A stretch of DNA of 64,000 nt from an uncultured Clostridium sp. (GCA_900540255.1 UQFE01000010.1:1-64000), one strand, 5' to 3'. Shown: positions 25,728 to 35,342, counted from the stretch's first letter. Notes: generated by a model not told the origin, from the letters alone. A program made the numbers and translations.

Positions 25728-26301
25728 ATTCTTTACCTCCATGTATTTCTTTAAATTTATTAAATAATAACATTGTTTGTACAACTCCTGTCCAAACAAT
25801 AACTTGTGAAAACCATTTAATATTAAACATAGCAATTGACAGTATTATAAATATTAAACTATTTACAATACTAATAATCCTATTTCGTTTTATTAGATTT
25901 TCTTTTGTTAATGGCATTTTAGGATTTATTATTGGAACTTGATTATATATACAAAATATACTTATAAAGTTTAATATTATACTACTAACAATATCTAAAT
26001 TACTGTTTTTGGATAATATAACTATAAACATAACAATTATTAATGTTGATAAAAAACATTTTTTTTGATTATCTTCATGGTATCCACCAGTAAATGGTTT
26101 AGTAGTAACCATATAAATTAATATTAATAAACATTCCTTAAAATATCCAAAAAAATAAAATATAGTTAAAATCAATATAAATTTTATAAGTTCATATATT
26201 AATATTGTTAATACATATTTCATTTCCTCTTGCTGCTGTGTACTATATTTATTATAGTTAGACAAATCACTTATAAGCCATTCAATAAATCTTTTTATCA
26301 T
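25717..26301 (-). CDS. agrB: AgrB membrane endopeptidase
   Basis: 194 residues from MIKRFIEWL, whose ATG has AAAGGAG ahead; an upstream in-frame ATG lacks it. The catalytic pair is visible, H75 in GGYHEDN and C82 in KKCFLS, seven residues apart as in staphylococcal AgrB. Four to six hydrophobic segments follow. It cleaves the C-terminal tail of AgrD and joins the peptide into its ring at the membrane. It is the first gene of an agrB-agrD-kinase operon. Confidence 0.9.
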   Translation of the reverse strand: MIKRFIEWLISDLSNYNKYSTQQQEEMKYVLTILIYELIKFILILTIFYFFGYFKECLLILIYMVTTKPFTGGYHEDNQKKCFLSTLIIVMFIVILSKNSNLDIVSSIILNFISIFCIYNQVPIINPKMPLTKENLIKRNRIISIVNSLIFIILSIAMFNIKWFSQVIVWTGVVQTMLLFNKFKEIHGGKEYEV

Positions 26302-26468
26302 TAATACTCCTTTAAATATATGTTTGGGCTCGTTTAGTATACCATATTTTTTACTTATTAACAATTTTTTAATATTTTTTTATAATAAAAAATAATAATT
26401 TAACATAATACATCATTAAATTAAAACTACAAATAACAATAATAAATTATTTTATTTTGGAGTATAAA

Positions 26469-27560
26469 ATGAAAAATATTATTGATTATTCTAAGACAAA
26501 TTTATATACATTTTCAGAAAAAAGGTTTAATAATGTAGATTCACTAATTTTATCTCAATTAAGCTATATAAATTTTGATAATTTAGTTGGCTCAATAACT
26601 GCCAATAAAAGCCCCCTAACTTTTAAAGATTTATTAAACCCAAAATATTTTAATAAAATGTTTAATACTATTCCATATAGTAAAGAAACTAAAGAACTTC
26701 TTTTTTATATTTCCTCAAACCCTAGATTTAGAAATATAAAAATTAATTATTATATTTCTAAATCAGATGTTGCTTTTGAAAAACAATTTTCAGCAACAAC
26801 CTTTATTTTAAATGAAAATTTAGCTTATATAGCTTTTCGTGGAACTGATTATAGTCTTATTGGATGGAAGGAAGATTTTAATATGTCATTTATAACCCCA
26901 GTTCCTTCACAATTAGAAGGTATTGATTATATAAATAAAGTTTCAAAGCTAATATCTTGTGAATTTTATATTGGTGGTCACTCTAAAGGTGGTAATATTG
27001 CCATTTATGCTTCTATGTATTGTAATCCTGAAGCTTCATCTAAAATAAAAAAAATATTTAGTCATGATTCTCCTGGCTTCAAAGAAGAAATTATTAAAAG
27101 TAATGAATTTAAATTTATAAAAAATAAAATTATAAAAACAATTCCTGGTTCATCTTTAATTGGTATGATGTTTGAAAATAATGAAAATTATTATGTTGTA
27201 AAAAGTAATAAATTAGGTGGATTACAGCAGCATAATCCATTTTCTTGGCAAGTAAGTAATTTTGATTTTATTTATTTAAAAGAAATATCTTCTAATTCTA
27301 AATATACCTGTACAGCTTTAAATACTTGGATAAAAAAAATTGATAATAAAAAAAGAAAATTATTTGTGGAAAGTTTATTTAATGCTATATCTTGTACTAA
27401 TTGCAAAAATTTTATTGAACTATTTCATAATTGGAATAAAAACTTTCCTATTATTTTGAAATCATTAAATAATCTTGATAAAGAAATTAAAACTATGATT
27501 ATTTTATTATTTAAAGATCTTTTAAATTTATATATTAAAATTATTACTCACAATGAATAA
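26469..27560 (+). CDS. Mbeg1-like (DUF2974) alpha/beta hydrolase
   Basis: 363 residues from an ATG six bases after TTGGAG. The family pattern is clear: YIAFRGTDYSLIGWKEDF (120-137), then the nucleophile elbow GGHSKGGN with S172, and HDSPGF. Mbeg1-like proteins resemble lipases but their substrates are mostly unknown. No signal peptide, so it acts inside the cell. It is divergent from the agr operon and about 170 bases before the repeat protein, on the same strand without a clear terminator between, so the two may be linked. Confidence 0.8.
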   Translation: MKNIIDYSKTNLYTFSEKRFNNVDSLILSQLSYINFDNLVGSITANKSPLTFKDLLNPKYFNKMFNTIPYSKETKELLFYISSNPRFRNIKINYYISKSDVAFEKQFSATTFILNENLAYIAFRGTDYSLIGWKEDFNMSFITPVPSQLEGIDYINKVSKLISCEFYIGGHSKGGNIAIYASMYCNPEASSKIKKIFSHDSPGFKEEIIKSNEFKFIKNKIIKTIPGSSLIGMMFENNENYYVVKSNKLGGLQQHNPFSWQVSNFDFIYLKEISSNSKYTCTALNTWIKKIDNKKRKLFVESLFNAISCTNCKNFIELFHNWNKNFPIILKSLNNLDKEIKTMIILLFKDLLNLYIKIITHNE

Positions 27561-27731
27561 TTTTGTAACTCCTAATGCTAATACAAATATTTATGCTATT
27601 TTAGGGAATATTAAATTTATATTATTTAAAATGCACATTTTTATTATTTATAACTAATTAAATCTTAATGTATTTTAAATTTAAATTAACATAAGACAAT
27701 ATTATAAGTATTAATCATTTAGGAGGAAACT

Positions 27732-28301
27732 ATGAAGAATTATAAAAGTAAGAAAATATTTAAAATAATAAATAATGGTAATAAATATCTTAATCTTCAT
27801 GAAATAAAAAACAAAACTGGTGCTGGAAATGGATATAAAAGTAATATAGAAGCTTCTGAAGAATTATCAAGCTATAATGCTACTATACATAAAAGTCACA
27901 AAATAAATGAAGTTATAAATGAACATGGTACTGACTTAAACTTACATGAAATAAAAGCTAAAACTGGCGCTGGTAGTGGCCATAAACATGTTTCAACTAC
28001 TCTTCAAGAAACTAAATCATCATCACATAATAATTATTTAACTTCACATAAAAGTCAAAAAATTTATGATGTTGTAACTAAAATTAAAGGTAGAGCAAAT
28101 CTTCATAAAATTAAAGCGCAAACGGGCGCTGGTAATGGGTATAAACATGCTATAAATACAAATACTATTAATGAAGATATTTCTGAAGATAACATACATA
28201 AAAGCCATGTTATTCATGCCATATTCCATAATAATGACAGAAAGCTTAATCTTCATGAAATAAAAAGAAAAACTGGTGCTGGAAATGGGCATAAACGTTA
28301 A
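27732..28301 (+). CDS. Four-repeat lysine/histidine-rich protein, possible peptide precursor
   Basis: 189 residues, not recognised. It consists almost entirely of four 32-residue repeats at 5-36, 54-85, 107-138 and 157-188, joined by 17-21 residue spacers. Each begins KSxKI or similar and ends with the near-invariant NLHEIKxKTGAGNGxK. It has no cysteine, no signal peptide and no membrane segment, and is strongly basic in the repeats and acidic in the spacers. A strong AGGAGG starts it and a strong hairpin ends it. Multi-core peptide precursor, peptide-binding or nucleic-acid-binding roles are all possible. Confidence 0.7.
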   Translation: MKNYKSKKIFKIINNGNKYLNLHEIKNKTGAGNGYKSNIEASEELSSYNATIHKSHKINEVINEHGTDLNLHEIKAKTGAGSGHKHVSTTLQETKSSSHNNYLTSHKSQKIYDVVTKIKGRANLHKIKAQTGAGNGYKHAINTNTINEDISEDNIHKSHVIHAIFHNNDRKLNLHEIKRKTGAGNGHKR

Positions 28302-28308
28302 AATTGCA

Positions 28309-28348
28309 AAAAAATATAACTGAAATTTAAATCTTCAGTTATATTTTT
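28309..28348 (+). terminator. Terminator of the repeat-protein gene
   Basis: AAAAATATAACTGAA pairs with TTCAGTTATATTTTT, followed by a T tract. Confidence 0.85.
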
Positions 28349-28409
28349 TTATTTTAATTATATTAAATAATTTTAATACACTTCATTTCATACTAAAATA
28401 ACATTAAAT

Positions 28410-29291
28410 TTAACTCTTGTACTCTTTAATTACATATTTTTTGAATTCCTCTATTGTTTTTGAAAGATAAACATTTTTATTCCATCCCATATAAATTTTC
28501 TTATATCCAATTTCATCCTTAATTTTAATAGTAGAAATTTTATTCATATTTATTATTGGAGTATTTACTATTATTGCAATTCCAGCTCCTGCTGCTACTA
28601 AGCTTGAAAGCATTGCACCTTCTGCTGGCTCAACAGATATTTTAGGAGTATATCCTATAAGCTCTGAATAAGAAATGCTTCTTTCACACTCCTTATTACT
28701 TTGTACAATAAAATATTCATCTTTTAAATCACTTAAATAAACTTCTTCCTTATTTGCCAAATGATGATTTTTAGGAACAATCAATACATATTCTTCTTTT
28801 TTAACTAAAACACTTTCTATTTCTGGATAATCATTAATTTTTTCAATATTATCAAAAAAGCCAAAGTTTACTTTTCCATCTTTTAAGTCCCTAAGAATTT
28901 TTTCTGTACTTTGATTATTAAAATTAAATTTTACATCAGTATGATTATTTAAAAAATTGCTTATTAAAAACGGAATATATGTTGCACCAATACAATAAGT
29001 CGATACAATTGAAATTACATTATCATTATTCTTCTTCATATCTTGTATCTTTTCTATTCCTCTTTCAACATCATTTAAAGCTGATTCTGCATACTTTAAA
29101 AAAGTTTCCCCATACTTAGTTATTTTTATATTACGCCCTTCTCTTTCAAATAATTTTACCTCTAATTCCTCTTCTAACTTTGAAATTGCCTTACTTAAAG
29201 CTGGTTGAGTTATTGATAATATATTTGATGCTGTAGTAAAATTATTTGTTTGTGAAACTACCTTAAAATATTCTAATTGTTGTAAGTTCAT
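28410..29291 (-). CDS. LysR-family transcriptional regulator
   Basis: 293 residues. Winged helix at 1-60 (NFTTASNILSITQPALSKAISKLEEEL) and the two-lobed effector domain from about 90. It is divergent from the ferredoxin-nitroreductase gene and shares a 210-base intergenic region containing a T-N11-A type palindrome, so it probably controls that gene. The effector is unknown. Confidence 0.9.
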   Translation of the reverse strand: MNLQQLEYFKVVSQTNNFTTASNILSITQPALSKAISKLEEELEVKLFEREGRNIKITKYGETFLKYAESALNDVERGIEKIQDMKKNNDNVISIVSTYCIGATYIPFLISNFLNNHTDVKFNFNNQSTEKILRDLKDGKVNFGFFDNIEKINDYPEIESVLVKKEEYVLIVPKNHHLANKEEVYLSDLKDEYFIVQSNKECERSISYSELIGYTPKISVEPAEGAMLSSLVAAGAGIAIIVNTPIINMNKISTIKIKDEIGYKKIYMGWNKNVYLSKTIEEFKKYVIKEYKS

Positions 29292-29409
29292 CTTAATATC
29301 TCCTATTAAATTTTATTGTATTCAAATTTAATCCATAACTTTTAGTTATCCTTTTATGAATATATTTAATTAGACCTAGTTACTTAAATAATGCTATAAT
29401 CTCAATATC

Positions 29410-29434
29410 AATTCATAGTTTTCATTAATGAATT
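29410..29434. promoter_or_regulatory. LysR-type operator
   Basis: AATTCAT (29410-29416) and ATGAATT (29428-29434) are perfect inverted arms with 11 bases between, which is the T-N11-A architecture of LysR binding sites, between the divergent regulator and nitroreductase. Confidence 0.6.
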
Positions 29435-29502
29435 ATAATTTTTTTGAATATAAAAGTCAAAATATACTAATGATATTATTGTAATAAAGGAGATATTTTT
29501 TT

Positions 29503-30324
29503 ATGTTTAAAGTAGATAGAGAAAAATGTGTTGCATGTAAACAATGTATAAAAGATTGTCCTGTACGTGTTATTTCCTTACAAGAAGGGAAAGCTTATAT
29601 AAATAATGAAGGCTGTATTAAATGTAGTCATTGTATTGCAGTCTGTCCTGTAGAAGCTGTTTCAACTGATGATTATGATATGTCTGAAGTAAAGCCTTAT
29701 GATAAAGAAACATTTACTGTAGAATCAGAAACTCTTTTAAATTTTATTAAATTTAGAAGAAGTGTTAGACACTTTAAAGATATGCCTGTAGAAAAAGAAA
29801 AAATTCAACAAATCATTGAAGCTGGAAGATTTACTCAAACTTCAACTAATGCTCAAGATGTTTCTTATACTGTAGTTACAGACAAACTACCACAACTTAA
29901 AGAATTAACTTATGAAAGCTTAAATCAAAAAGGACAATATATCTTAGCCAACTTAACACCTGAAACTGAATATTTAAAAAGATATGCAACTGCATGGGTT
30001 AACTCTTATGCTGCTTTTAAAGAAGATCCTATAAAAAATGATAGAATGTTCTTTAATGCACCTGCAGTAATATTTGTTACTTCACCTAATGCATTTAATG
30101 GTGGATTAGCTTCTTCTAATATGGAACTTATGACTGATGCCTTAGGACTTGGTACTTTCTTTAGTGGATTTATTCAAATAGCTTCTAAAGATAATAAAGA
30201 AATTTTAGATTTACTTGGAATTAATGATAGTAATCAAATAGTTTCTTGCTTAGTCATTGGTTATCCAGATGTTAAGTACAAGAGAACTGTTCCAAGAAAA
30301 AAAGCTAATATTAACTGGCTTTAA
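29503..30324 (+). CDS. Nitroreductase with N-terminal 2x[4Fe-4S] ferredoxin domain
   Basis: 273 residues. Two ferredoxin clusters: CVACKQCIKDCPV (11-23) and CIKCSHCIAVCPV (38-50). The rest is an FMN nitroreductase fold (FIKFRRSVRHFKDMPV...AGRFTQTSTNAQ). Such fusions move electrons from ferredoxin to FMN and reduce nitro or quinone-like compounds. Likely regulated by the divergent LysR gene. Confidence 0.9.
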   Translation: MFKVDREKCVACKQCIKDCPVRVISLQEGKAYINNEGCIKCSHCIAVCPVEAVSTDDYDMSEVKPYDKETFTVESETLLNFIKFRRSVRHFKDMPVEKEKIQQIIEAGRFTQTSTNAQDVSYTVVTDKLPQLKELTYESLNQKGQYILANLTPETEYLKRYATAWVNSYAAFKEDPIKNDRMFFNAPAVIFVTSPNAFNGGLASSNMELMTDALGLGTFFSGFIQIASKDNKEILDLLGINDSNQIVSCLVIGYPDVKYKRTVPRKKANINWL

Positions 30325-30344
30325 TATTAACTAATGTTAAAGTT

Positions 30345-30376
30345 AAAGCAGCTACAAACTTAAATGTAGCTGCTTT
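30345..30376. terminator. Bidirectional terminator
   Basis: AAAGCAGCTACA pairs with TGTAGCTGCTTT between convergent genes. Confidence 0.85.
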
Positions 30377-30380
30377 TAAA

Positions 30381-31295
30381 TTAATCTTCTTTAAATATAT
30401 CAATGCTACATTCTTCTAAAACTTCATTTGTATTTTCATCTTTTATAACAAATGTGCATTTTAAATTAACTAATTCAGCAATATCAGTATTAAATACCAT
30501 CTTATCAAATGATTTTTCTCCAGCTAAAACACTTATACTAAATTTAGGATTTGTATCAATTCCATTAACACTAACATCTTTACTTTCAACTATAATATTT
30601 TTATTGAATTTATTTTTAACACAAAGATTTAAATTTATTGATTCATCTTCATTTCTACTTATTCTAACATAATAAATATTTAATTTATCATTATTAACAA
30701 TTAAATCTCCATCATCTTCATCTTTTAAATCTTCTGTTGCTATTTCAAATTCACCTTTTGTTTTTACATTATCTTCTTTAACTTTCTCTTCCTTAACTTC
30801 CTCTTTTTCAATAGGCTTAAGTCCTGTAAATTCTTGAATTGCTTCATTATCACTTAAAACTTCTTTAACTTTATTTAATTTGTGATTACACTTATTATAA
30901 GCTAAATTTAAAGTATCCCATGTATTTTCATCATCAGAATATAAATCTAATGAATTATTAAATATTGCTACTAAAGCTTCTAATGAATATGGAAAGTTCT
31001 TATTACTTTCTTTTGTATTTCCTACAGCACTATACTCATTATCATAATATTCTTCTAATGATTTATTTAATTCCTTTATTGCTTTTTCTAACTCTGCTCT
31101 TGCTTCATTAATATATTTTATATCTAATTTTTCCTTATTATATGTATCTAACATATTATCATTTATTAAATATCTTAAAGCTAAATTTTCAACCTCATCT
31201 AATAACTCACTTGTAGTTCCATAATGTTCTGGAACCTTATGCTCAATTTTTTCTACTTCACTTTTCTTTTTATTAAATATGTTAAATAACCCCAT
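30381..31295 (-). CDS. Hypothetical cytosolic protein with acidic linker
   Basis: 304 residues, not recognised. The N-terminus MGLFNIFNKKK is a common amphipathic start of cytoplasmic clostridial proteins. A helical domain (25-150) is followed by an acidic Lys/Glu linker (165-200) and a C-terminal beta-rich domain (205-300) resembling an immunoglobulin-like or DUF-type sandwich. No signal peptide. It has its own terminator. Function unknown. Confidence 0.55.
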   Translation of the reverse strand: MGLFNIFNKKKSEVEKIEHKVPEHYGTTSELLDEVENLALRYLINDNMLDTYNKEKLDIKYINEARAELEKAIKELNKSLEEYYDNEYSAVGNTKESNKNFPYSLEALVAIFNNSLDLYSDDENTWDTLNLAYNKCNHKLNKVKEVLSDNEAIQEFTGLKPIEKEEVKEEKVKEDNVKTKGEFEIATEDLKDEDDGDLIVNNDKLNIYYVRISRNEDESINLNLCVKNKFNKNIIVESKDVSVNGIDTNPKFSISVLAGEKSFDKMVFNTDIAELVNLKCTFVIKDENTNEVLEECSIDIFKED

Positions 31296-31729
31296 CTTAA
31301 AGCTCCTTTATACTTTAATTTTTCATCTATTTTAATCAATCTATATATTTAAAACTATACTACATTAATTATAATTTTCAAGTATTTGCTATAAGTTTTA
31401 CTCCATAATTTATTATTTTATTTATCATAATTCACATAAGCATTTCATTATTTTTACTTTTTGGTATTTTTTATGGAATCAAAGGATTATTTATGAAATA
31501 ATGGCTATTTCTCTTATTGTTAAACGTTATCAAAGGCACTTTTTCAATTCTAACAACTAAAAAATCTAAAATTACTATATATATCAATTTTCTTTTAGAA
31601 ATATTAAAATTAACTTTAAATTTCTTTAATTTTCTTAATAAATTACCCTTGTTTATTCATATACTTTATTTTGCCATAAGACTATAATTAAAACACCATA
31701 TGAATTTTTATAAACACGGAGGTATAATT
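31296..31729. other. Intergenic region, no gene seen
   Basis: AT-rich between divergent genes. The RBS GGAGG for the next gene is at 31719-31723. No convincing operator, RNA or ORF was found. Confidence 0.5.
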
Positions 31730-32377
31730 ATGCAAAAAAAAATTGGGTTAATATGTTTATCAGCTATGTTAATAACATTAGCTGTAGGTTATTCTTCAAA
31801 CACAACTGAATCTATAAGAGCCAATGCTACGGCTAAAAAAAGTAATTCTGAGCAAAAGGGAAGAAAAAGAGATTATGAAAATGATTTTGCTGATAATATA
31901 ATAGACATTAGTGAATCTGCTGTAGTTTCTAAAAATATAGTTGATTCATCAGAAAAAATTTCTAATGATGAAGCATCTATAACATTAAATAAAGTAATTA
32001 GAGGTGCTGAAGCCGAAAAAATAATTAATGAATATAATAAAAATGCTTCAACTTCAAAAATCCCTCAATTAGCTAATAATTCTTTAGAATATGTAATAAT
32101 TGAATATACAACTTCTTTATCAAATAATACAAAAACTACAAAAGATGGTCAATATTCCACTGTTGGCATTGAAGTTTGCAATTTAGATGGAAGCTCACTT
32201 ATAAATGAAAATAATGATTATATAATAAGAAAATTTACTCTTGAAAATTCTGTTGGATTACAATCAAATGATTCTGGCTCTACAAAAATAGTATTAACTT
32301 TACCAAAAGCTCTTACTGAATTTGTAGTTAAACTAGGAGATAATCGTAATAACATGGCAAGCTTTAGAGTTAGTTAG
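31730..32377 (+). CDS. Secreted or exported hypothetical protein
   Basis: 215 residues from MQKKIGLICLSAM, which has GGAGG eight bases before; an upstream in-frame ATG lacks one. The first ~22 residues are a signal peptide (LICLSAMLITLAVGYSS). A lipobox-like LAVG is followed by Y rather than C, so it is not a classical lipoprotein. The mature part starts with a charged linker and continues with a beta-rich domain (EYVIIEYTTSLS...TKIVLTLPKALTEFVV) like DUF4352-type extracellular domains. No function known. Confidence 0.65.
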   Translation: MQKKIGLICLSAMLITLAVGYSSNTTESIRANATAKKSNSEQKGRKRDYENDFADNIIDISESAVVSKNIVDSSEKISNDEASITLNKVIRGAEAEKIINEYNKNASTSKIPQLANNSLEYVIIEYTTSLSNNTKTTKDGQYSTVGIEVCNLDGSSLINENNDYIIRKFTLENSVGLQSNDSGSTKIVLTLPKALTEFVVKLGDNRNNMASFRVS

Positions 32378-32589
32378 TAGCATTAGGATAGTGATAAGTG
32401 ACAAGTGACAAGTGATAAGTGACAAGTTAAGGATGAAATTCCTTAAGGAATTTCTAAAAATATATTTATTAAATTCAGCATAAGCTGAATTTATACCTTA
32501 ACTTGAAACTTGCCACTTGTAACTTGAAACTGTTGAAACTTGCCACTTGAAACTGTTGAAACTTTTCACTTGCTCCTAACTTCTAACTC
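32378..32589. repeat. Composite palindromic repeat, copy 3
   Basis: Left arm of AAGTGACAAGTGAT units, core hairpins GAAATTCCTT/AAGGAATTTC and AAATTCAGC/GCTGAATTT, then a right arm of ACTTGCCACTTG and ACTTGAAACTG units. TTAAGG and CCTTAA mark the inner ends of the arms, so the whole element is a ~210-bp inverted repeat. It reaches the stop of the next convergent gene. Confidence 0.7.
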
Positions 32590-32949
32590 CTAACTAATCA
32601 ACGCTTTTTCTTCATAATAATTTAAAATATTTATTATAAAATTTCTTGTATCAGTATCTAACTTTCTTGTACTTGATATTTCATGAACTGAAAAATGCTT
32701 TGTATAAAAACTATAAGCAAGTTCTGTTATAAATTTTGATGTATTAACAATTCTTGAATCATTTAATAAATCTTTAAATTTAATTGTTGTTTCAAATATA
32801 TATTCCTTTGCAACTGTATAAACTTCATTTATACTTAATAATTTCAATACTATATATAAATCTTTATTTAATTTTCCCATAAAATTTTTAACTAACTCTA
32901 TATAATTTCTTTCGTGATAAAAATCCACAAATTCTATATTATTTTCCAT
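32590..32949 (-). CDS. Small hypothetical protein
   Basis: 119 residues, helical, begins MENNIEFVDFYHERNY, with GAGG ahead. No signal peptide or known motif. Not recognised. Its 3' end abuts composite repeat copy 3. Confidence 0.5.
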   Translation of the reverse strand: MENNIEFVDFYHERNYIELVKNFMGKLNKDLYIVLKLLSINEVYTVAKEYIFETTIKFKDLLNDSRIVNTSKFITELAYSFYTKHFSVHEISSTRKLDTDTRNFIINILNYYEEKALIS

Positions 32950-33139
32950 ATAAAATCACCTCTATTATAAAAATTATACTATATTAATTTGTCAATTTTG
33001 TTACAGTAATATTAATATAATCTTAAAATTATTTTATAAATTTATCCCTCCTTAAACATTTTTTATATTTGTATTATACAGTATATTATACCACTTGTAA
33101 ACGTTATTAATATTTCTTTATTGTTAAATAACTGTAAAC

Positions 33140-33171
33140 AAAAAAGCATACCAAACATGATATGCCTTTTT
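33140..33171 (-). terminator. Terminator of the 525-residue gene
   Basis: AAAAAGCATA and TATGCCTTTTT form a stem with T runs on both strands, directly after the stop at 33180. Confidence 0.75.
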
Positions 33172-33179
33172 CATAACAA

Positions 33180-34757
33180 TTATTCTTTATCACTTCTTTT
33201 AAATTTAGAAAATATTTTATTTTTTAAATTTCTCCATCCATAATCATTTTCATCATCACCAATATTTTCTTCTTTGACTTTTTCTTTAACTTCTTTAAGT
33301 ATCTTATTTTTATCAATTTTACAAGTATTATTTATATTGCTTTGATTTTTATTATTTTCTTCAATTTCTATATTTTTTACAAGTGGATCGTTATCTAATT
33401 TTATATTTTCAGTTGAATTATCTTCTTTAACTTCTGTTTTTTTTATAGATTTTACACTTACATTACTTTCTAGATTATTAGAAACTATTCTTTCTTTATT
33501 ATAATTTAAGTTTAATATAGAAATAGCACTTTCAAGCATGTACAACTTATTTGTTCCATTAGAGTATAACCCCTCAACAAGTTTCCATCCCAATTTATCT
33601 TTTTTCTTAACCCAAGCCTTAATATTTATAATATCTTCTCCGTGAACTATATCCTTAATTGAAAACACTTCATCAAATTTTTTATAAGCAATATTATGAA
33701 TTCTTTCTATAATATTTCCTTTAACCATTGTTTCTAGAGAATTAAATAAATTTTTATTATTTAACATTTCTTCAACACATGAATTTGCATCTTTATTTAT
33801 TGGAAAACCTTTTTCTAATATGATAAATCTTAATAATTTACTTTCCTCATTTTCTGATATATAAAACTCATTTACTTTCTTACTTTTTTCTAGTAAATTA
33901 TTTAATTTTTCATAAAAATAGCCTAAATACATTAACATTATAATATCTTTTGAAGTTAAATACTTTTCTATATGTTTTATATTATCCATAAATTTATTTA
34001 AAGCTATTATACATTCATAATTATTATTTTCTATAAATGAATTTTTAATATTTTTTAATAAGCTTAAACTTTCTTTATTAGCTTCTTCATTCATTTTACT
34101 TTCTATTTGTCCAATAATTTCTTCTACACTTTCAATTGTATCTTTTGAATTTTTTGTTTTATTTTTGTGTAAGTCTTCATCCAGATTTATTTTTAATTCA
34201 TTTTCTTCATTTAAATTATCATTTTCTGTATCTTCTAATAAGTTATTTTCTATATATTGATTTTTATCTTCTAATTGTTTTTTAAGGTTTTTCCCCTCTT
34301 CATCCTTCAATTCAACTTTCTCATCATCTTCTTTTACTATTTCATTAGCTATATTTTCTAATTCTCTTTCAATTTCTCCAGATATTTTCTTTAAACTTAA
34401 TTGAATTTCACTATCTATTTCCTCAATAGTAATATCTGTTAACTTTTCACTTTTTTCCTCCTCTTCCTTATTAAGCTCAAATTCAATTATTTCATTATTT
34501 TGAGTATTTATTTTTTCATCTTTAATACCATCTTCTTTTTTTTCATCCTCAATAACAAATTCTAACCCAGATTTATTATCTTCTAAAGCCTTTAAATCAG
34601 CATCTTTTATATCCTTATTATTTATATTAATAGCTCTTTTTAATAACTCCATATCTTTTTTAATTTTTTGTATTTCATTATTAGCTAAATCAAGCTGAAC
34701 TTTTAATTTATTTATTTCTTGTATTTCTAATTCTTTTTCATCAATGGTTTTTCCCAA
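33180..34757 (-). CDS. Large acidic coiled-coil hypothetical protein
   Basis: 525 residues, not recognised. Residues 1-45 are a coiled coil (EKELEIQEINKLKVQLDL). About 46-215 is a very acidic, low-complexity Glu/Lys/Asn region, and 220-400 is a helical domain with HNIAYKKFDEVF and WKLVEGLYSNGTNKLYML. The C-terminal tail is basic (NLKNKIFSKFKRSDK). No signal or membrane segment. The arrangement suggests a cytoplasmic scaffold. Confidence 0.55.
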   Translation of the reverse strand: MGKTIDEKELEIQEINKLKVQLDLANNEIQKIKKDMELLKRAININNKDIKDADLKALEDNKSGLEFVIEDEKKEDGIKDEKINTQNNEIIEFELNKEEEEKSEKLTDITIEEIDSEIQLSLKKISGEIERELENIANEIVKEDDEKVELKDEEGKNLKKQLEDKNQYIENNLLEDTENDNLNEENELKINLDEDLHKNKTKNSKDTIESVEEIIGQIESKMNEEANKESLSLLKNIKNSFIENNNYECIIALNKFMDNIKHIEKYLTSKDIIMLMYLGYFYEKLNNLLEKSKKVNEFYISENEESKLLRFIILEKGFPINKDANSCVEEMLNNKNLFNSLETMVKGNIIERIHNIAYKKFDEVFSIKDIVHGEDIINIKAWVKKKDKLGWKLVEGLYSNGTNKLYMLESAISILNLNYNKERIVSNNLESNVSVKSIKKTEVKEDNSTENIKLDNDPLVKNIEIEENNKNQSNINNTCKIDKNKILKEVKEKVKEENIGDDENDYGWRNLKNKIFSKFKRSDKE

Positions 34758-34875
34758 ATTAAATTCTCCTTTCTAGTCGACGTAAAGCATTTTATAAAGT
34801 AACTTAACTTCAATATTTTCTTTATTAAAAGACAAATTCTTTTAATATTTCATTACTTTTATCAATTACATTACA

Positions 34876-35089
34876 TATTATAACATTGTTCTAAATTCAT
34901 ACCAACTAACTTCACTAATTACTTCTAATAATTTGTTATTTTTAAGCATATTTTTACTCTCAAATCTTCTATATTTATTGATTGATTTTCTCTTATTAGC
35001 TTAGTAGATAATTTATGTAAAAAATCTTTACACTGATTTGTTATTTTTTCGTGTAATTTAGCTACTTTTAATCTAGCCTTATTTCTATG
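34876..35089 (-). pseudogene. TnpB fragment with frameshift, second IS605 remnant
   Basis: The minus strand reads RNKARLKVAKLHEKITNQ, then DFLHKLSTKLIRENQSI and NIEDL, which spans the region before and including the RuvC-II glutamate of TnpB. A one-base deletion shifts the frame near 34950, after which SEVSWYEFRTML is readable in another frame. The N-terminal ~200 residues are missing and replaced by the 27-bp repeat at 35090. Confidence 0.75.
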
Positions 35090-35116
35090 TTAATTACTAT
35101 TGATTATAACATACTA
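35090..35116. repeat. Second copy of the 27-bp IS605 junction sequence
   Basis: Same block as 150-176, one base different, again directly upstream of a truncated IS605 gene. Confidence 0.5.
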
Positions 35117-35117
35117 A

Positions 35118-35342
35118 GTTTAAATTTTCTTCCATACTTTTAAGAAATGGTATCAATGTAGTTGTGTCTGTTGGCTCAGGCCCAACAGTAAGCCACGTAA
35201 TATATTCAGCATCTACCTTCTAAAGTTGATAAAACACCAGTAAATGTTATACCGTAAACCACGTAATATATTTAGCATCTACCCCATGCTGCACATTATA
35301 AGCTGGTTTAAGTTGTCCATTTTTCATAGCATCTTCTTTCAT
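35118..35342 (-). pseudogene. IS1182-family transposase fragment with internal duplication
   Basis: The minus strand reads MKEDAMKNGQLKPAYNVQ, then VDAKYITW; the downstream copy continues VDAEYITWLTVGPEPTDT and LIPFLKSMEE. NGQLKPAYNVQ is characteristic of IS1182 transposases. A 30-bp segment encoding VDAxYITWxTV is present twice (35188-35217 and 35254-35283), with a stop codon between. The IS605 remnant borders it on the left. Confidence 0.65.

Noticed and set aside
35188..35283. Two 30-bp repeats 36 bp apart, looking like a two-repeat CRISPR
   Set aside because: On the minus strand both encode VDAxYITWxTV of an IS1182 transposase, so this is a duplication inside a decayed transposase gene.
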